From Hirudinaria manillensis (taxonomy: Eukaryota > Annelida > Clitellata > Hirudinida > Hirudinidae), in NCBI GenBank assembly GCA_034509925.1, contig CM067527.1:9231001-9295000 (forward strand): a stretch of 64,000 nucleotides of DNA, read 5' to 3'. The notes beneath the pieces were generated by a model that saw only the letters and a list, made by a program, of their open reading frames with translations, had not been told where the DNA came from and did not search any database. Each line of letters begins with the position of its first letter. The first letter of the stretch is position 1. The position numbers and the translations under genes were made by a program. Positions 1 to 9,552 of this stretch are shown one piece after another.

Positions 1-784
1 CATTGTCTATGCCATACAATTAAAGCCATTATCTCAGGCATATATAATTGTTAGGTATACAAATTAATTAACAAATTAACTAATAATAGGAGTATTTTAA
101 GCTGAAATAAAAAAAATAAATTCTTAAGAGGCACCTGATTGCTGTTGCATTTCTGATTATGATTATGATAGTGAATGAGTTTGACCTTCAGATTTTGAGG
201 ATAGCATTTACAACAAAAAACTTAAAAAATTAGGACTTTAAAGACTGGCAAAACTTGAAATAAATGGAGTGGTTTTCAAATTTATAGTTTGAAAACAGTG
301 GATTTGAGATTTCATCGACTCAATGAAATGTTCAAGTGTTGATTTTATGAGCTTTTACAAATAATATGCTTTTTTTTTATGATTATTATTTTTCAAAATA
401 TGTATTTTTTGAAAAGATGAGGCATTGAACCATGTCATGCATGTTAGCAGTAAACATGGTTGTTAGCAGTAAATGCTTAACTTGTAAGCAGTGGAATATT
501 AAACGATGACAAATCTAGAATACTTTGAAGGGACATTGGAGGCTAAAGCCAGTGAAAATTTATGTAATTCTGAAATATAACAAATAACTCGCATGATACA
601 TCATAAATATTAAATATGAATGCTAAATATGGCACCCTAGTCATCAGAATACAAATTTAGTTTTGCTATCACAAGGACTGGTTCCCCAGATCTGCAAATG
701 TCTTAACGTAGATGTCTTCAAGATGTCATAGGCGTTGGTTAAATTATAAATAATAATTTTAAAATAATAGGACGATAATCTAAT
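1..784. other. AT-rich DNA, no gene seen
   Basis: No convincing open frame, RNA gene or element is visible. It could be intron or 3' flank of the minus-strand C2-like gene whose possible exons lie at 830-998 and 2517-2872. Confidence 0.5.
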
Positions 785-829
785 TTAAAAATGGAACGAC
801 CGTAAATCAAATAAAACAAACATGGCAAC

Positions 830-998
830 CTCTGGTTTGCAAGAGACTTCTTTCAATTTGTCCCCAAAGTTTCTGGGGGTGGAGTCTTCGATTTGAACTC
901 CGACGAATGAGGAGCTTCCAAAATAACTGAGGTCATTGCATGAACTGAATGCTTTCTTCTTTGAAGCCAAGTTGTTTCCAAGTTCATAAGAAACAGTG
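830..998 (-). CDS. Possible second exon of the C2-domain-like gene
   Basis: A minus-strand open frame runs from 1033 to 785. An acceptor-like AG on the minus strand at 1000-999 would begin an exon at 998. Joined to the upstream exon (2517-2872, ending phase 2), it stays in frame and reads Ser-Thr-Val-Ser-Tyr then a Lys/Ser-rich, low-hydrophobicity stretch (SKKKAFSSCNDL, then a GSSSF motif). A weak donor (GAG|GTTGCC) could end it near 830; otherwise the frame closes at the stop at 785. The polypyrimidine tract is poor and I recognise no domain. Frame compatibility across the intron is the only link to the neighbour, so this is tentative. Confidence 0.3.
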
Positions 999-2516
999 CT
1001 TAACGGAATTTTAAAAAATATATACATTAACATATATTACTAATATCATTAGCATATACATTAGCATATATTATTAACATCAACATGACAAGTTTACATA
1101 ATATAACTACCTGTTTATTACCTAATTTTATATTCCACATAGCACATGCACAGTGGCCAAGATAACTTAAACAATAGAAAATATGATTTACCTACATCAG
1201 CTTTATTGGAATATACAACACAAGGAAAATAACAAGGAAAATAAAAATCCATAATTCTACAGGTATGGAAAGAAGGGGAAACTTTCATTTAATTTGAAAT
1301 ATCCTCTTAAAATGCTCATGTTATCACATAATTTATCCTCATTGTGAATTCAAGATACTGCAACCACCTTCAATGGAATTCTAATGCATTAGCTTCAGAC
1401 ATTTAGGCAAATAACAAAATAAAAAATTTTGTCACTCTGATTATTTTCAAAAAATGGATGAGTGAACAAATTTATTCAAAGAAAGGAAAAATAGAATGAA
1501 AATCAGAAAAATTGAGTCAAGCAACATGTTGCAATCAATCACAAAGTTAGTCCTCAAGGAAGGCAATTATCAAAAAAAAAAGCAGCCAAAGCTCTAGGCT
1601 AATAACATTACAAGTAATAGTAGTACAACTTCAACAACAGTACAATGCAATTACATGCCATCTGGGCCAACAAGTACAAGAAGATGGAAAGAAATCACAT
1701 GAACGAACTTTCATCAGTTTGTGCCCTCAGTTTAAGTGCCTTCATTTACAAATGGCCCGTGATTTAACAGTACCACTTAAAATTGCAACATCGGACCCTT
1801 CAAATAAAATCTTCACATTTTATTCTTTCAGGGGACTAACAAAGAAAGCAAGCTAAGAAAGTCTTGTTCCTTTCATTATCAACTATAAAGTTGTATGTAA
1901 AGTTATGGATGCAGCATCATACAGAGGCTAGGAGCATTCCTTGGTGACCGTGTTACAACACAAACTTACTGTCTTACTGATGTTATTATTAGTTATTATT
2001 TGTTATAAACTTCTAATTCATAAACTTTTAGAAAGCATGTTTGATATATTATTAATAATTTTACTAACATTGAATAACAAATTGAAAAAAAAATTAGAAT
2101 ATATTGTTTTGGGAAATTTTGGAAATTATCACAAGTTATCCAAGTGCAAATATCACTTGTTATAGACATCATATGCATTTCATTGGATTTGAAAACTTGA
2201 AATTAAAAAATAAAATTATGCCGTTTGAAATATAACATTTCTATTAACTATATTTTTTTTTAATCATAAATTTGAAGAAATAGGAAGGGGAAATTCCAGG
2301 GTTTGAATGGAAAGTTGAGTGTAATAAGATAACTATAAGGTTATAGTTAGAGTTTCAGTAAATCATTTAGATACATACTGAGCACATAAATATGCATAAA
2401 AACAACTGCAATGAAGCTTCAATGAGCATTGTTGACATTATTGATTAAAGAAATTACATAAATTAACTGACTTAAACAATTACAATGTTTCAAGAACAGC
2501 TTAAGAGAAATCTTAC
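999..2516. other. AT-rich intron or intergenic DNA
   Basis: If the two minus-strand exons belong to one gene, this is its intron. Only short shadow frames occur. No transposon ends, RNA genes or conserved motifs were recognised. Confidence 0.4.
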
Positions 2517-2872
2517 CTGAGATCCTGTCTATGTCTGTCACTACCAAGAAGTCCTCTGATTTTAGAGAAAGCACCGGACTTCTTGACGCTGTCCTCGCTG
2601 TTCGCATCTTCCTCGTTGATCACCTTCCACTTTGAAACCCAGCTTATCAGGTTCAAGTCACCCGTGACATTCTTTCTCTTCTTGTGAGGTTGGAGAGGAT
2701 AAGTCTTGATGTGCTCTCTGGATAAGTTCAGGACGTCAGAAATTGGAACCAAAACCTGACCTAGGACCTCGTCATGCTGAGTTTCCACCACTTTGAGAGA
2801 TAATACTGAACTGCTCGATGGCACGTCGCTATTCAAAACAAAATGATTTTTGATCGGTTTAAACTTTGGCAT
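2517..2872 (-). CDS. C2-domain-like protein, exon
   Basis: About 118 codons are open on the minus strand from an ATG at 2872 to a consensus donor (TCAG|GTAAGA) at 2517/2516, ending in phase 2. The middle has the second half of a C2 domain: VLGQVLVPISDVL is the usual 'LG.v.ipLsdl' strand-turn, followed by a TYPLQPHKKRK segment and GDLNLISWV, matching the 'WypL....G+l.l...' end of C2 domains. A Ser-rich, basic tail (GAFSKIRGLLGS) follows. C2 domains bind phospholipid membranes, often with Ca2+. The layout vaguely recalls class I Rab11-interacting proteins, but this is inference. The Ca2+-ligand loops of the first half are not evident, so a further upstream exon or a divergent domain is possible. 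Confidence 0.5.
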
Positions 2873-5545
2873 AGTAGAGATATTAAAAAATGAAATATTT
2901 ACAATTCATGTTCACAGTTAAACACCGGACATCCCTCCTTGCTCTCTGTCGGTTCTGAATTGGCCTTAGTCGACCCAATACCAAAAACCACAGAAAACTT
3001 TCCTTTGCCCTCTTTAAAAAGATCTCAACCTTTATCATTTGTAACTTTGAATAAAAGTTAAAAGAATTAAACCTTTTTTGGGTCTGAGTCCTTTGGCACT
3101 AACGACTGCAAAACATTATAACATGCGTTAAAATATTTAAGCAAATTGAATCGAACTGTTTACGCACTTAAGAAACTTTCAAGAAACCAGCTTTTTTACA
3201 CAAACCTATCACAGAGAGTTGGTCCGGTACTCTTTTTACGTACATAGTAAAATTATACGCTATGTACAAGAAGTCAAAGCGTTAAAAGGTAAATAATGGT
3301 CAAAAGTCTTTAATCTTTGTGGCAATATGACGCGGACAACAACAACATGTCATAACACTCGAACAAGGCTACAAGATCAGCCGTAGAGCAAATTATACAC
3401 TTATTTTTCTTAACTTTCAAGAGATGTACGAGTATATTTATTTAATATGATAAATGTTAAATTATTTAGGCTCGGAGATTTTAGGAACATTTTAAATTTA
3501 AAAAAAAATTTATTGGTTAAAATTTCTGTCGAAAATTGAGTTTCTAGTTGCATGAAAAACAATGGCAGGCTCTGTTAAATTTCTATAAAGCTAGATAAAA
3601 ACGGAACACTCAAACTGAAATATTATAAAACTTTAAGAATCTAGATATGTTATACTGTTATTGTCAGTGGATTTGTATGATTTTTGTTATATTTATATCA
3701 GTGAACTTGTTAGATGATTGAAGACAGCTGAGCTAATAATTAAGTGAGAATCCTTAAGGACAAATACCCCTAACAGTTTGCCCCTAAGTGACAGATTATT
3801 GGCTTGAAAGCCAAAGGTCAACGCCGGCAATTTATATAACATTTGCAAGAAGAGATTTATAAAATGATTTTAACAAAATGTGAGATCTTTTGAGTTGGAA
3901 AGTATGACGTAACCACTAAAGACTTATATCAAAGAGACTGTCTTTTAAATGTTCATGTTCAAGGCAAAACATTTACATGTCACAAAATTAAATATTCCGA
4001 ATGCTCCAATAAACATGTCTGCGCAAATTGGGACCGCAGCTTTGTTATGCAGTGACGTTTCACTATTGTCGTCAATACTTTGACAAATCCAGGGACAAAT
4101 TTTCTTTGTTAGGTTCTTTGATTGGATTGTAAATTATGCAGGCATGTTGTTGATTGTAAATTACTTGTACTTGCACAAGCTATTGATTGTTGTGCTGTTG
4201 ATATGAGTTACTTGTAATACACGAAGATCCTTTGGCGATCTTAAATCGATGACTTCGTGATTTATTAAAAGCAAATTTATTTTTCTTTTTTATATACCAG
4301 TCCAGCGTTCGTTTATCTCAAGTAAATCAGCTTTGGTTTTAGCCACTTGGCTTCTGGATTTATCCGCCCATCCGGTTCATCTCTTAAAATCGTTCGCTTT
4401 TAAAGAATTCTCGAATTCTGTGAAAAGACTTCTACAGTGTCAACAAAGAAGCACAAATTTTTTTGATTGACATTTAATTTGGTCGATGTTATTTGTGTTT
4501 TTAGTTATTACCCTTTGATCAGACCCAACTTCTAAATTTATTTTCAGAAGATTGTAAGGAGGTTTAATTGATTGAATTTTGCTCAATTGAAGTTTTATAA
4601 ATAAATAAACTTAATATAAACAAATTAATAATGATAATAATAAATTAAATAATATTAAATTACATAAAAGATGGCGTACAATAATTGACTAATTATTAGA
4701 ATCACAAAATGTAAATGCATTCAAAATTTATTTAAAAAAAGTGCAATATGGCGTTTTTAAACAGCTTTTGCCATAACTTGAATTTAAATATTTTTGGAAA
4801 TTCAGCTGATTTTACTCACTAAATTATTTTAAATTTATTTTCCATATAAATATTTAAAGTCACACATCACAAGAAAATTTTCAAATTGTGCTTTATGTGG
4901 TAACTAAAATGTATGGATGCATAAATCTCAATTACACTCTAATTAGAAATAATTGTTTTACGAATTAAAAAGAAAAACCAGAAATTTCCTGGCCCGTAAT
5001 TTCCGAATCAATTTCAATTCAAAAGATGGATTTTAAAAATACCTCCACGTGATGTTGCAGGAGAAATTAATGTGCTTGTTTTCCATTGCTCCATTATCAA
5101 AATGGTTTGCCTTGCCATCGTCGTGGTCGTCATCGCTAAATTACTTTTTATGTTGATATATTTCTATAAAAAAATTGTTATAGCTTGTGGATGCATTCTA
5201 AAATGCGTTAATGAAATGCCAATTTGTTTTTATAAAGGACTCACTCGTATGCCAAGACAAGCATCTTAACAATGGATATCATATCTGATAGAAAATGCAG
5301 AATGTAATTTCAATTTCATTGCTAAATATAATAATAAGTACATTTTATCGTTTTAAATATTAGACATAATAACGGAATAGTATTTGAGTCGGTTCTTATC
5401 GCGTGCTAAGTTTCAAGTTTTTGGTGCGATGCCATCCAAGATATCGGATGTAATTCATTTTTAAACATCGTCCGATCAAAATAAAATAGAATTCATTATT
5501 TCTTCGACACGATTACGATATCATAGGTCAAGATGGCAGTTACAA
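2873..5545. other. AT-rich DNA without a recognised gene
   Basis: No supported gene. A 65-codon plus-strand frame at 5072-5269 encodes a hydrophobic stretch but lacks any recognised family or splice support. One notable secondary-structure candidate lies at 4220-4259 (listed separately). Confidence 0.5.
4220..4259. repeat. Imperfect inverted repeat (hairpin candidate)
   Basis: CACGAAGATC at 4220-4229 faces GATC at 4237-4240 and CTTCGTG at 4253-4259, so an outer 7-bp stem and an inner 4-bp stem can form. An A/T-rich tract follows. The function is unknown. Confidence 0.35.
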
Positions 5546-5677
5546 TTTTTATTTATTTATTTATTCAAACTGAAGGGCCCAATAGGACCACTAACACAGT
5601 TTTCGATTTCCAATTCGAGCAAGGACAAATTGCAATGACAGTATGAGTCAAGGTGGCGATAATGACTACAATGAGAG

Positions 5678-8584
5678 TTAGTTATATGTAAGATATTTGC
5701 TAAGATCAAAGTCTCTTATAAGTGCATTGAATCTAGAAACGGTTGTAGCATTAATAAAATCAGGTGGTAATGAGTTCCAGGGTTTAACAATCCTATTGCA
5801 AAAAGAATATTTGACGACGTCGGTAGAAAATTTGCATTGCTTTAGCTTGAGGTTGTGACCCCTTGTGCCGCGATAACTTTGAAGAACCAGGAAGTGTTTC
5901 AGAGGAGAGTCTACAAAACCCTTCAGCAGTTTGAAGCAGAAGGTCAAGTCGGCCAGGAGGCGGCGCTTTTCCAAGGTGGGGAGATTGAGGAGTTTGAGTC
6001 TGTCCATATATGAATATGATGCAACAGAGGGTATTGATTTAGTGAATTTTTTCTGAACCTTTTCAATTCTGTCAATGAGAAATATATGGTGGGGATTCCA
6101 GGCTGGTGAACAATATTCGAGGATGGGTCTGACGTAAGTGCAGAAGGCAAGCTTTAAGATTTCCTGGTCTTTGGCAGAAAAAGACTTCCTGATCATCCAA
6201 GAGATTTTGGCAGCTTTGTGAGTGATGGCTTCAATATGAGTAACAAACTTCAGGGAAGGACCTATTACGACTCCGAGATCTCTAATCATGTCCACGCTTT
6301 GAAGGGCCTGACCGTTGATGGAGTATTTTCGGAGCTCGCCTGCTTCCTTTCTGCGGCCGGCTATAGTGAGGATCTGGCATTTATCGGGTGCGAGTTGCAA
6401 CTGCCATGTATTACTCCATTGTGCGACCTTATCAAGAGCTGATTGTAACTGTGTTTGTGAAGACGTTGGGAGGCAATAGAGCTTAACATCGTCTGCAAAT
6501 AGTTTGCAGACAATATTAGTATCTTTAAACAGATTTGGGAGGTCATTAATGTATAGTGAAAAGAGAGTAGGTCCAAGTACACTGCCCTGGGGGACGCCGC
6601 TGGTGACACAGGCCGTATCTGATAGAATTCCACCGATATTAACACGTTGGCTCCTCAATGATAGGAAGTCGGTGAGCCATCCTATAATGTTGCCACTGAT
6701 GCCGTAATGAGGTAGTTTGCTTAGGAGTTTGTAGTGTGATACTGAGTCAAAAGCCTTTTTGAAGTCGAGATATGCAACATCCACTGACTGTCCTGATTGG
6801 AGTGCTTCCGACCACTGTTGCATGCATTCAAGAAGATTTGTAACAGTAGATCTGCCTCTGACAAATCCGTGCTGATCCTTGCTTATTAATTTGTGGTGCA
6901 GTAAATGATGCATAATTGATTTGTTGATGACCCTCTCCATTACACGACAACAAGTTGATGTGATCGAAATAGGTCTGTAGTTTTCAGGGAGAACAGTGGG
7001 TCCTTTCTTATGTATAGGAGTAACCAACGCAATTTTCCATTCCGCAGGTAATCTTTGATCTTTAAGGGAAATATCAAATATGTGGGCAAGTGGCAAAGCC
7101 AGAAATGTTGCACATCGCTTTATAAAGATGTTAGGTATTCCATCTGGACCTGAAGATAGTGAAGAGTCAAGGCTTAACAACATCAATCGCACTATATCTG
7201 GTGTGAATCTAATTTCCCCAATTTCTGTTTGCTTTTGAAGAGAAAATTCAGGGTTCTTTCCATCAACAGTTGTAAAAACTGAGGAAAAGTAGTAGTCGAA
7301 GATGTCACCTATTTCTGATGGGTCACTAGTCAGGGCACCGGAGGGACGGGCGATCTCGGATATGACGGCACGGGTATGAAGCTTACTATTAACATATCTG
7401 TGGAACCTTCCAAAATTTTTGCTCCTAAGTAAATTAAGTTCCAATGAAGCATAGTGTTGCTTGATGGATTTGCTACAAGTTTTGGCAAAGCTGTAGTATC
7501 TGGTTCTATCATCAATACTTCGTCCACTCCTCCAGACCTTCCATTGCTTAGATTTTTTATTGAGCAGTTTGTTGATAAAATGAGGATGTCCGTTTTTGCG
7601 TTTTCGATCACAGAAAGGAAATTTAGGGATGAACATGCTTATGACTTGATCAATTTGTTTTTTGAACTCTTTCCAACAGCAGTCCACATTTGGACAGAAT
7701 TGAAATAGTGTGTTCCAGTCAATATATGAGAGATATTCATTAATCAGCATGTAGTTTCCTTTCCTGAAGTTGGGAGATGAAGATGATGGTTGGTGATATA
7801 AAGGTTTGCAGAGAATGTTTGTCTTGAAAGAAACAACATTGTGATCACTTGTTGAGATAGGACAAAGTGTTTCAATTTCTGATATGAACTGGGAGTCATT
7901 TGACAAGACAAGATCAAGGATGTTGTCATGGCGTGTGGCAGATGTAACAAACTGATGTAACCCATAGTCATTGAAAAAGTCAAAAAACATTCTGTAGATA
8001 TTGTTATTTGGTACTGCATGATAAGTCCAATTGAAGGCAGGGAGATTGAAATCTCCGAGTAAGAAGATGGTGTGTTTGATTGAACAAAGATGATAAAAAC
8101 ACTTGATGCTCTCATTGGCGTAGCTCTCGGCCTCCACGTCAAAACCTCCATAACGATAGTAGAGTATTATTCTGCACATAGAATGACTTGTTGACAGGTC
8201 AACACAAACAAGTTCGATATTGGAAAACTCATTCGGAATCTTAACTACTCGATATGAAAAACAGTTTCTGATAATTAGCATGACTCCACCCCCTTTTGTG
8301 TCTCTGTCCCACCTAATCGCATGGTAGCCATTGGGACAAAACAATGAGTTGGGGGAGTCAGGATTAAGCCATGTTTCTGTGCAACAAAAAATATCAGGAT
8401 CCTCTGAGTTCAAAAACAGAAACACTTCATTAAACTTATTGTTGCAACTTCTGAGATTTGTTAAAAAACATTTGCATGTCAGATGTCGTTCATCGAAAGG
8501 GCTTTGTAGGAGCCACAGGTTGATCTCGAGAAGCTGAGCGTCTTCCAACCCTCCGAAGATATGCTTGTTCTGATTGCAAACGTG
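5678..8584 (-). CDS. CR1-like ORF2: endonuclease-reverse transcriptase
   Basis: About 956-968 codons without interruption. The N-terminal part is an apurinic-type endonuclease: TETWL near residue 55, a GGGVM motif, GDFNLPAFNW, and a TSDHNVV motif at the end. A linker region leads into the reverse transcriptase: SSGPDGIPN, NYRPISIT, VAYLDFKKAFDSV (motif A), SGVPQGSVLGP (motif B) and LFADDVKLY (motif C) are all intact. The C-terminal part has the CR1-type EYCSPAWNPH segment. The product would nick target DNA and copy element RNA there. The frame is open from 8584, but no ATG precedes the endonuclease, so translation would need coupling to ORF1, a non-ATG start or a frameshift. All catalytic motifs look intact. 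Confidence 0.9.
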   Translation of the reverse strand, partial: HVCNQNKHIFGGLEDAQLLEINLWLLQSPFDERHLTCKCFLTNLRSCNNKFNEVFLFLNSEDPDIFCCTETWLNPDSPNSLFCPNGYHAIRWDRDTKGGGVMLIIRNCFSYRVVKIPNEFSNIELVCVDLSTSHSMCRIILYYRYGGFDVEAESYANESIKCFYHLCSIKHTIFLLGDFNLPAFNWTYHAVPNNNIYRMFFDFFNDYGLHQFVTSATRHDNILDLVLSNDSQFISEIETLCPISTSDHNVVSFKTNILCKPLYHQPSSSSPNFRKGNYMLINEYLSYIDWNTLFQFCPNVDCCWKEFKKQIDQVISMFIPKFPFCDRKRKNGHPHFINKLLNKKSKQWKVWRSGRSIDDRTRYYSFAKTCSKSIKQHYASLELNLLRSKNFGRFHRYVNSKLHTRAVISEIARPSGALTSDPSEIGDIFDYYFSSVFTTVDGKNPEFSLQKQTEIGEIRFTPDIVRLMLLSLDSSLSSGPDGIPNIFIKRCATFLALPLAHIFDISLKDQRLPAEWKIALVTPIHKKGPTVLPENYRPISITSTCCRVMERVINKSIMHHLLHHKLISKDQHGFVRGRSTVTNLLECMQQWSEALQSGQSVDVAYLDFKKAFDSVSHYKLLSKLPHYGISGNIIGWLTDFLSLRSQRVNIGGILSDTACVTSGVPQGSVLGPTLFSLYINDLPNLFKDTNIVCKLFADDVKLYCLPTSSQTQLQSALDKVAQWSNTWQLQLAPDKCQILTIAGRRKEAGELRKYSINGQALQSVDMIRDLGVVIGPSLKFVTHIEAITHKAAKISWMIRKSFSAKDQEILKLAFCTYVRPILEYCSPAWNPHHIFLIDRIEKVQKKFTKSIPSVASYSYMDRLKLLNLPTLEKRRLLADLTFCFKLLKGFVDSPLKHFLVLQSYRGTRGHNLKLKQCKFSTDVVKYSFCNRIVKPWNSLPPDFINATTVSRFNALIRDFDLSKYLTYN

Positions 8585-9257
8585 TCAAGTCACGATTGAA
8601 AAACACTTTCCTCAGCTCAGGGTCAGGTGAAGATCTAAGTACCCGAGATGAAGATAGGATTGAATCAACACAACTTTTGCTTTCAAGAGTGACACAGAGC
8701 TTGGAAGTAGGACCTCTGTCTCTACCCAATCTCCTGGTCTTAATCACTCAAGGCTTGACAGTCAGATTTTGTTCACAGAATTCCTCGAATATTATGGAGT
8801 CATTTGTGTCAGGTCTTTGTGTAAGTCCCGAGACAATGACATTAGTTGACCTCCGTTCAATGTCACTCTTCTCCTTCTCGAATTCTAATAAGGCTTTGGT
8901 CGTTAATTTTGCAATAGCGTCAATATCTGCAGTTGCATTCAAATTGTTGTCCTTAATAGTCTCAAGTTTCGATAACAACGGTGTGAGAGTGGTTGTTAGG
9001 TAGTCTGTGAACGACTTAGTGACTTGCATCAACATATTCTGAAACATTGCTGTCATATTTTCAGTCAACTTGGTCATACATTCGCTGAGTTTCTCATTGA
9101 AACTAGTCATTAATTTGTCATTCATCTGCAGCATTTTGTCGAACATAGTTTCTGAAAAGTCGCCCAGGACTTCTTTCGGGAAGTCTTCCGATGTAGACCG
9201 TCGAGATAAAACCGTCGAGATGCCCCCTGCTACATTTAATGAGCTAAGCCCCACCCC
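8490..9257 (-). pseudogene. CR1-like ORF1 protein, interrupted by one stop
   Basis: A single minus-strand frame is broken by TGA at 8750-8748. The upstream part (about 168 codons) is rich in Met, Leu, Lys and Asp/Glu and looks coiled coil. It ends with NVIVSGLTQRP, the usual start of the RNA-binding module of retrotransposon ORF1 proteins. The downstream part continues with TRRLGRDRG, VLRSSPDPELRKVFFNRDLT and an Arg-rich end, the usual second half. Thus a single nonsense change splits one domain. ORF1 proteins bind element RNA and chaperone it. There is no ATG near the beginning, consistent with 5' truncation. Confidence 0.7.
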
Positions 9258-9380
9258 CCCTTGTTAAGAATTGCATAATTAGTCCCGCCTATAACAAGGT
9301 ATAGCGAGGTATAATATATCAGCGATGATTGATCCCTGGAGAGTCCTGTGTTAAATAAATTGAATGATATGTTTTTAAGA

Positions 9381-9552
9381 AACCCTAACCCTAACCCTAA
9401 CCCTATCCAAAACCCTAACCCTACCCCAAACCCTAACCCTACCCTTAACCCTAACCCTAACCCTACCCTTAACCCTAACCCTAACCCTACCCTTAACCCT
9501 AACCCTAACCCTAACCCTACCCCTACCCTTAACCCTAACCTTATCCCTAACC
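9381..9552 (+). repeat. Interstitial telomeric repeat (CCCTAA)n
   Basis: About 170 bases of CCCTAA units (TTAGGG on the other strand) with CCCTAC, CCCTTAA and CCAAAA variants. It lies far from the window ends, some 120 bases beyond the 5' edge of the CR1-like element. It gives a Pro-Asn repeat frame, which is not a gene. The decay of units suggests an old insertion or double-strand-break repair scar. Confidence 0.95.

Larger units (their letters stand above)
5546..9262 (-). mobile_element. CR1-like non-LTR retrotransposon
   Basis: The element lies on the minus strand. Its 3' end carries a short (AATA)n-type tail (plus strand TTTATTTATTTATT at about 5546-5565) with no poly(A), typical of CR1/L2-related elements. 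ORF2 (endonuclease plus reverse transcriptase) is long and open; ORF1 lies upstream and overlaps it by about 95 bases. The 5' edge is near 9262, where an in-frame stop and a run of Gs end the ORF1 frame, suggesting 5' truncation. No clear target-site duplication was found. Confidence 0.85.

Noticed and set aside
5072..5269. 65-codon hydrophobic plus-strand frame
   Set aside because: One possible membrane stretch only, no family, no upstream signals, and short frames of this kind are expected in AT-rich DNA.
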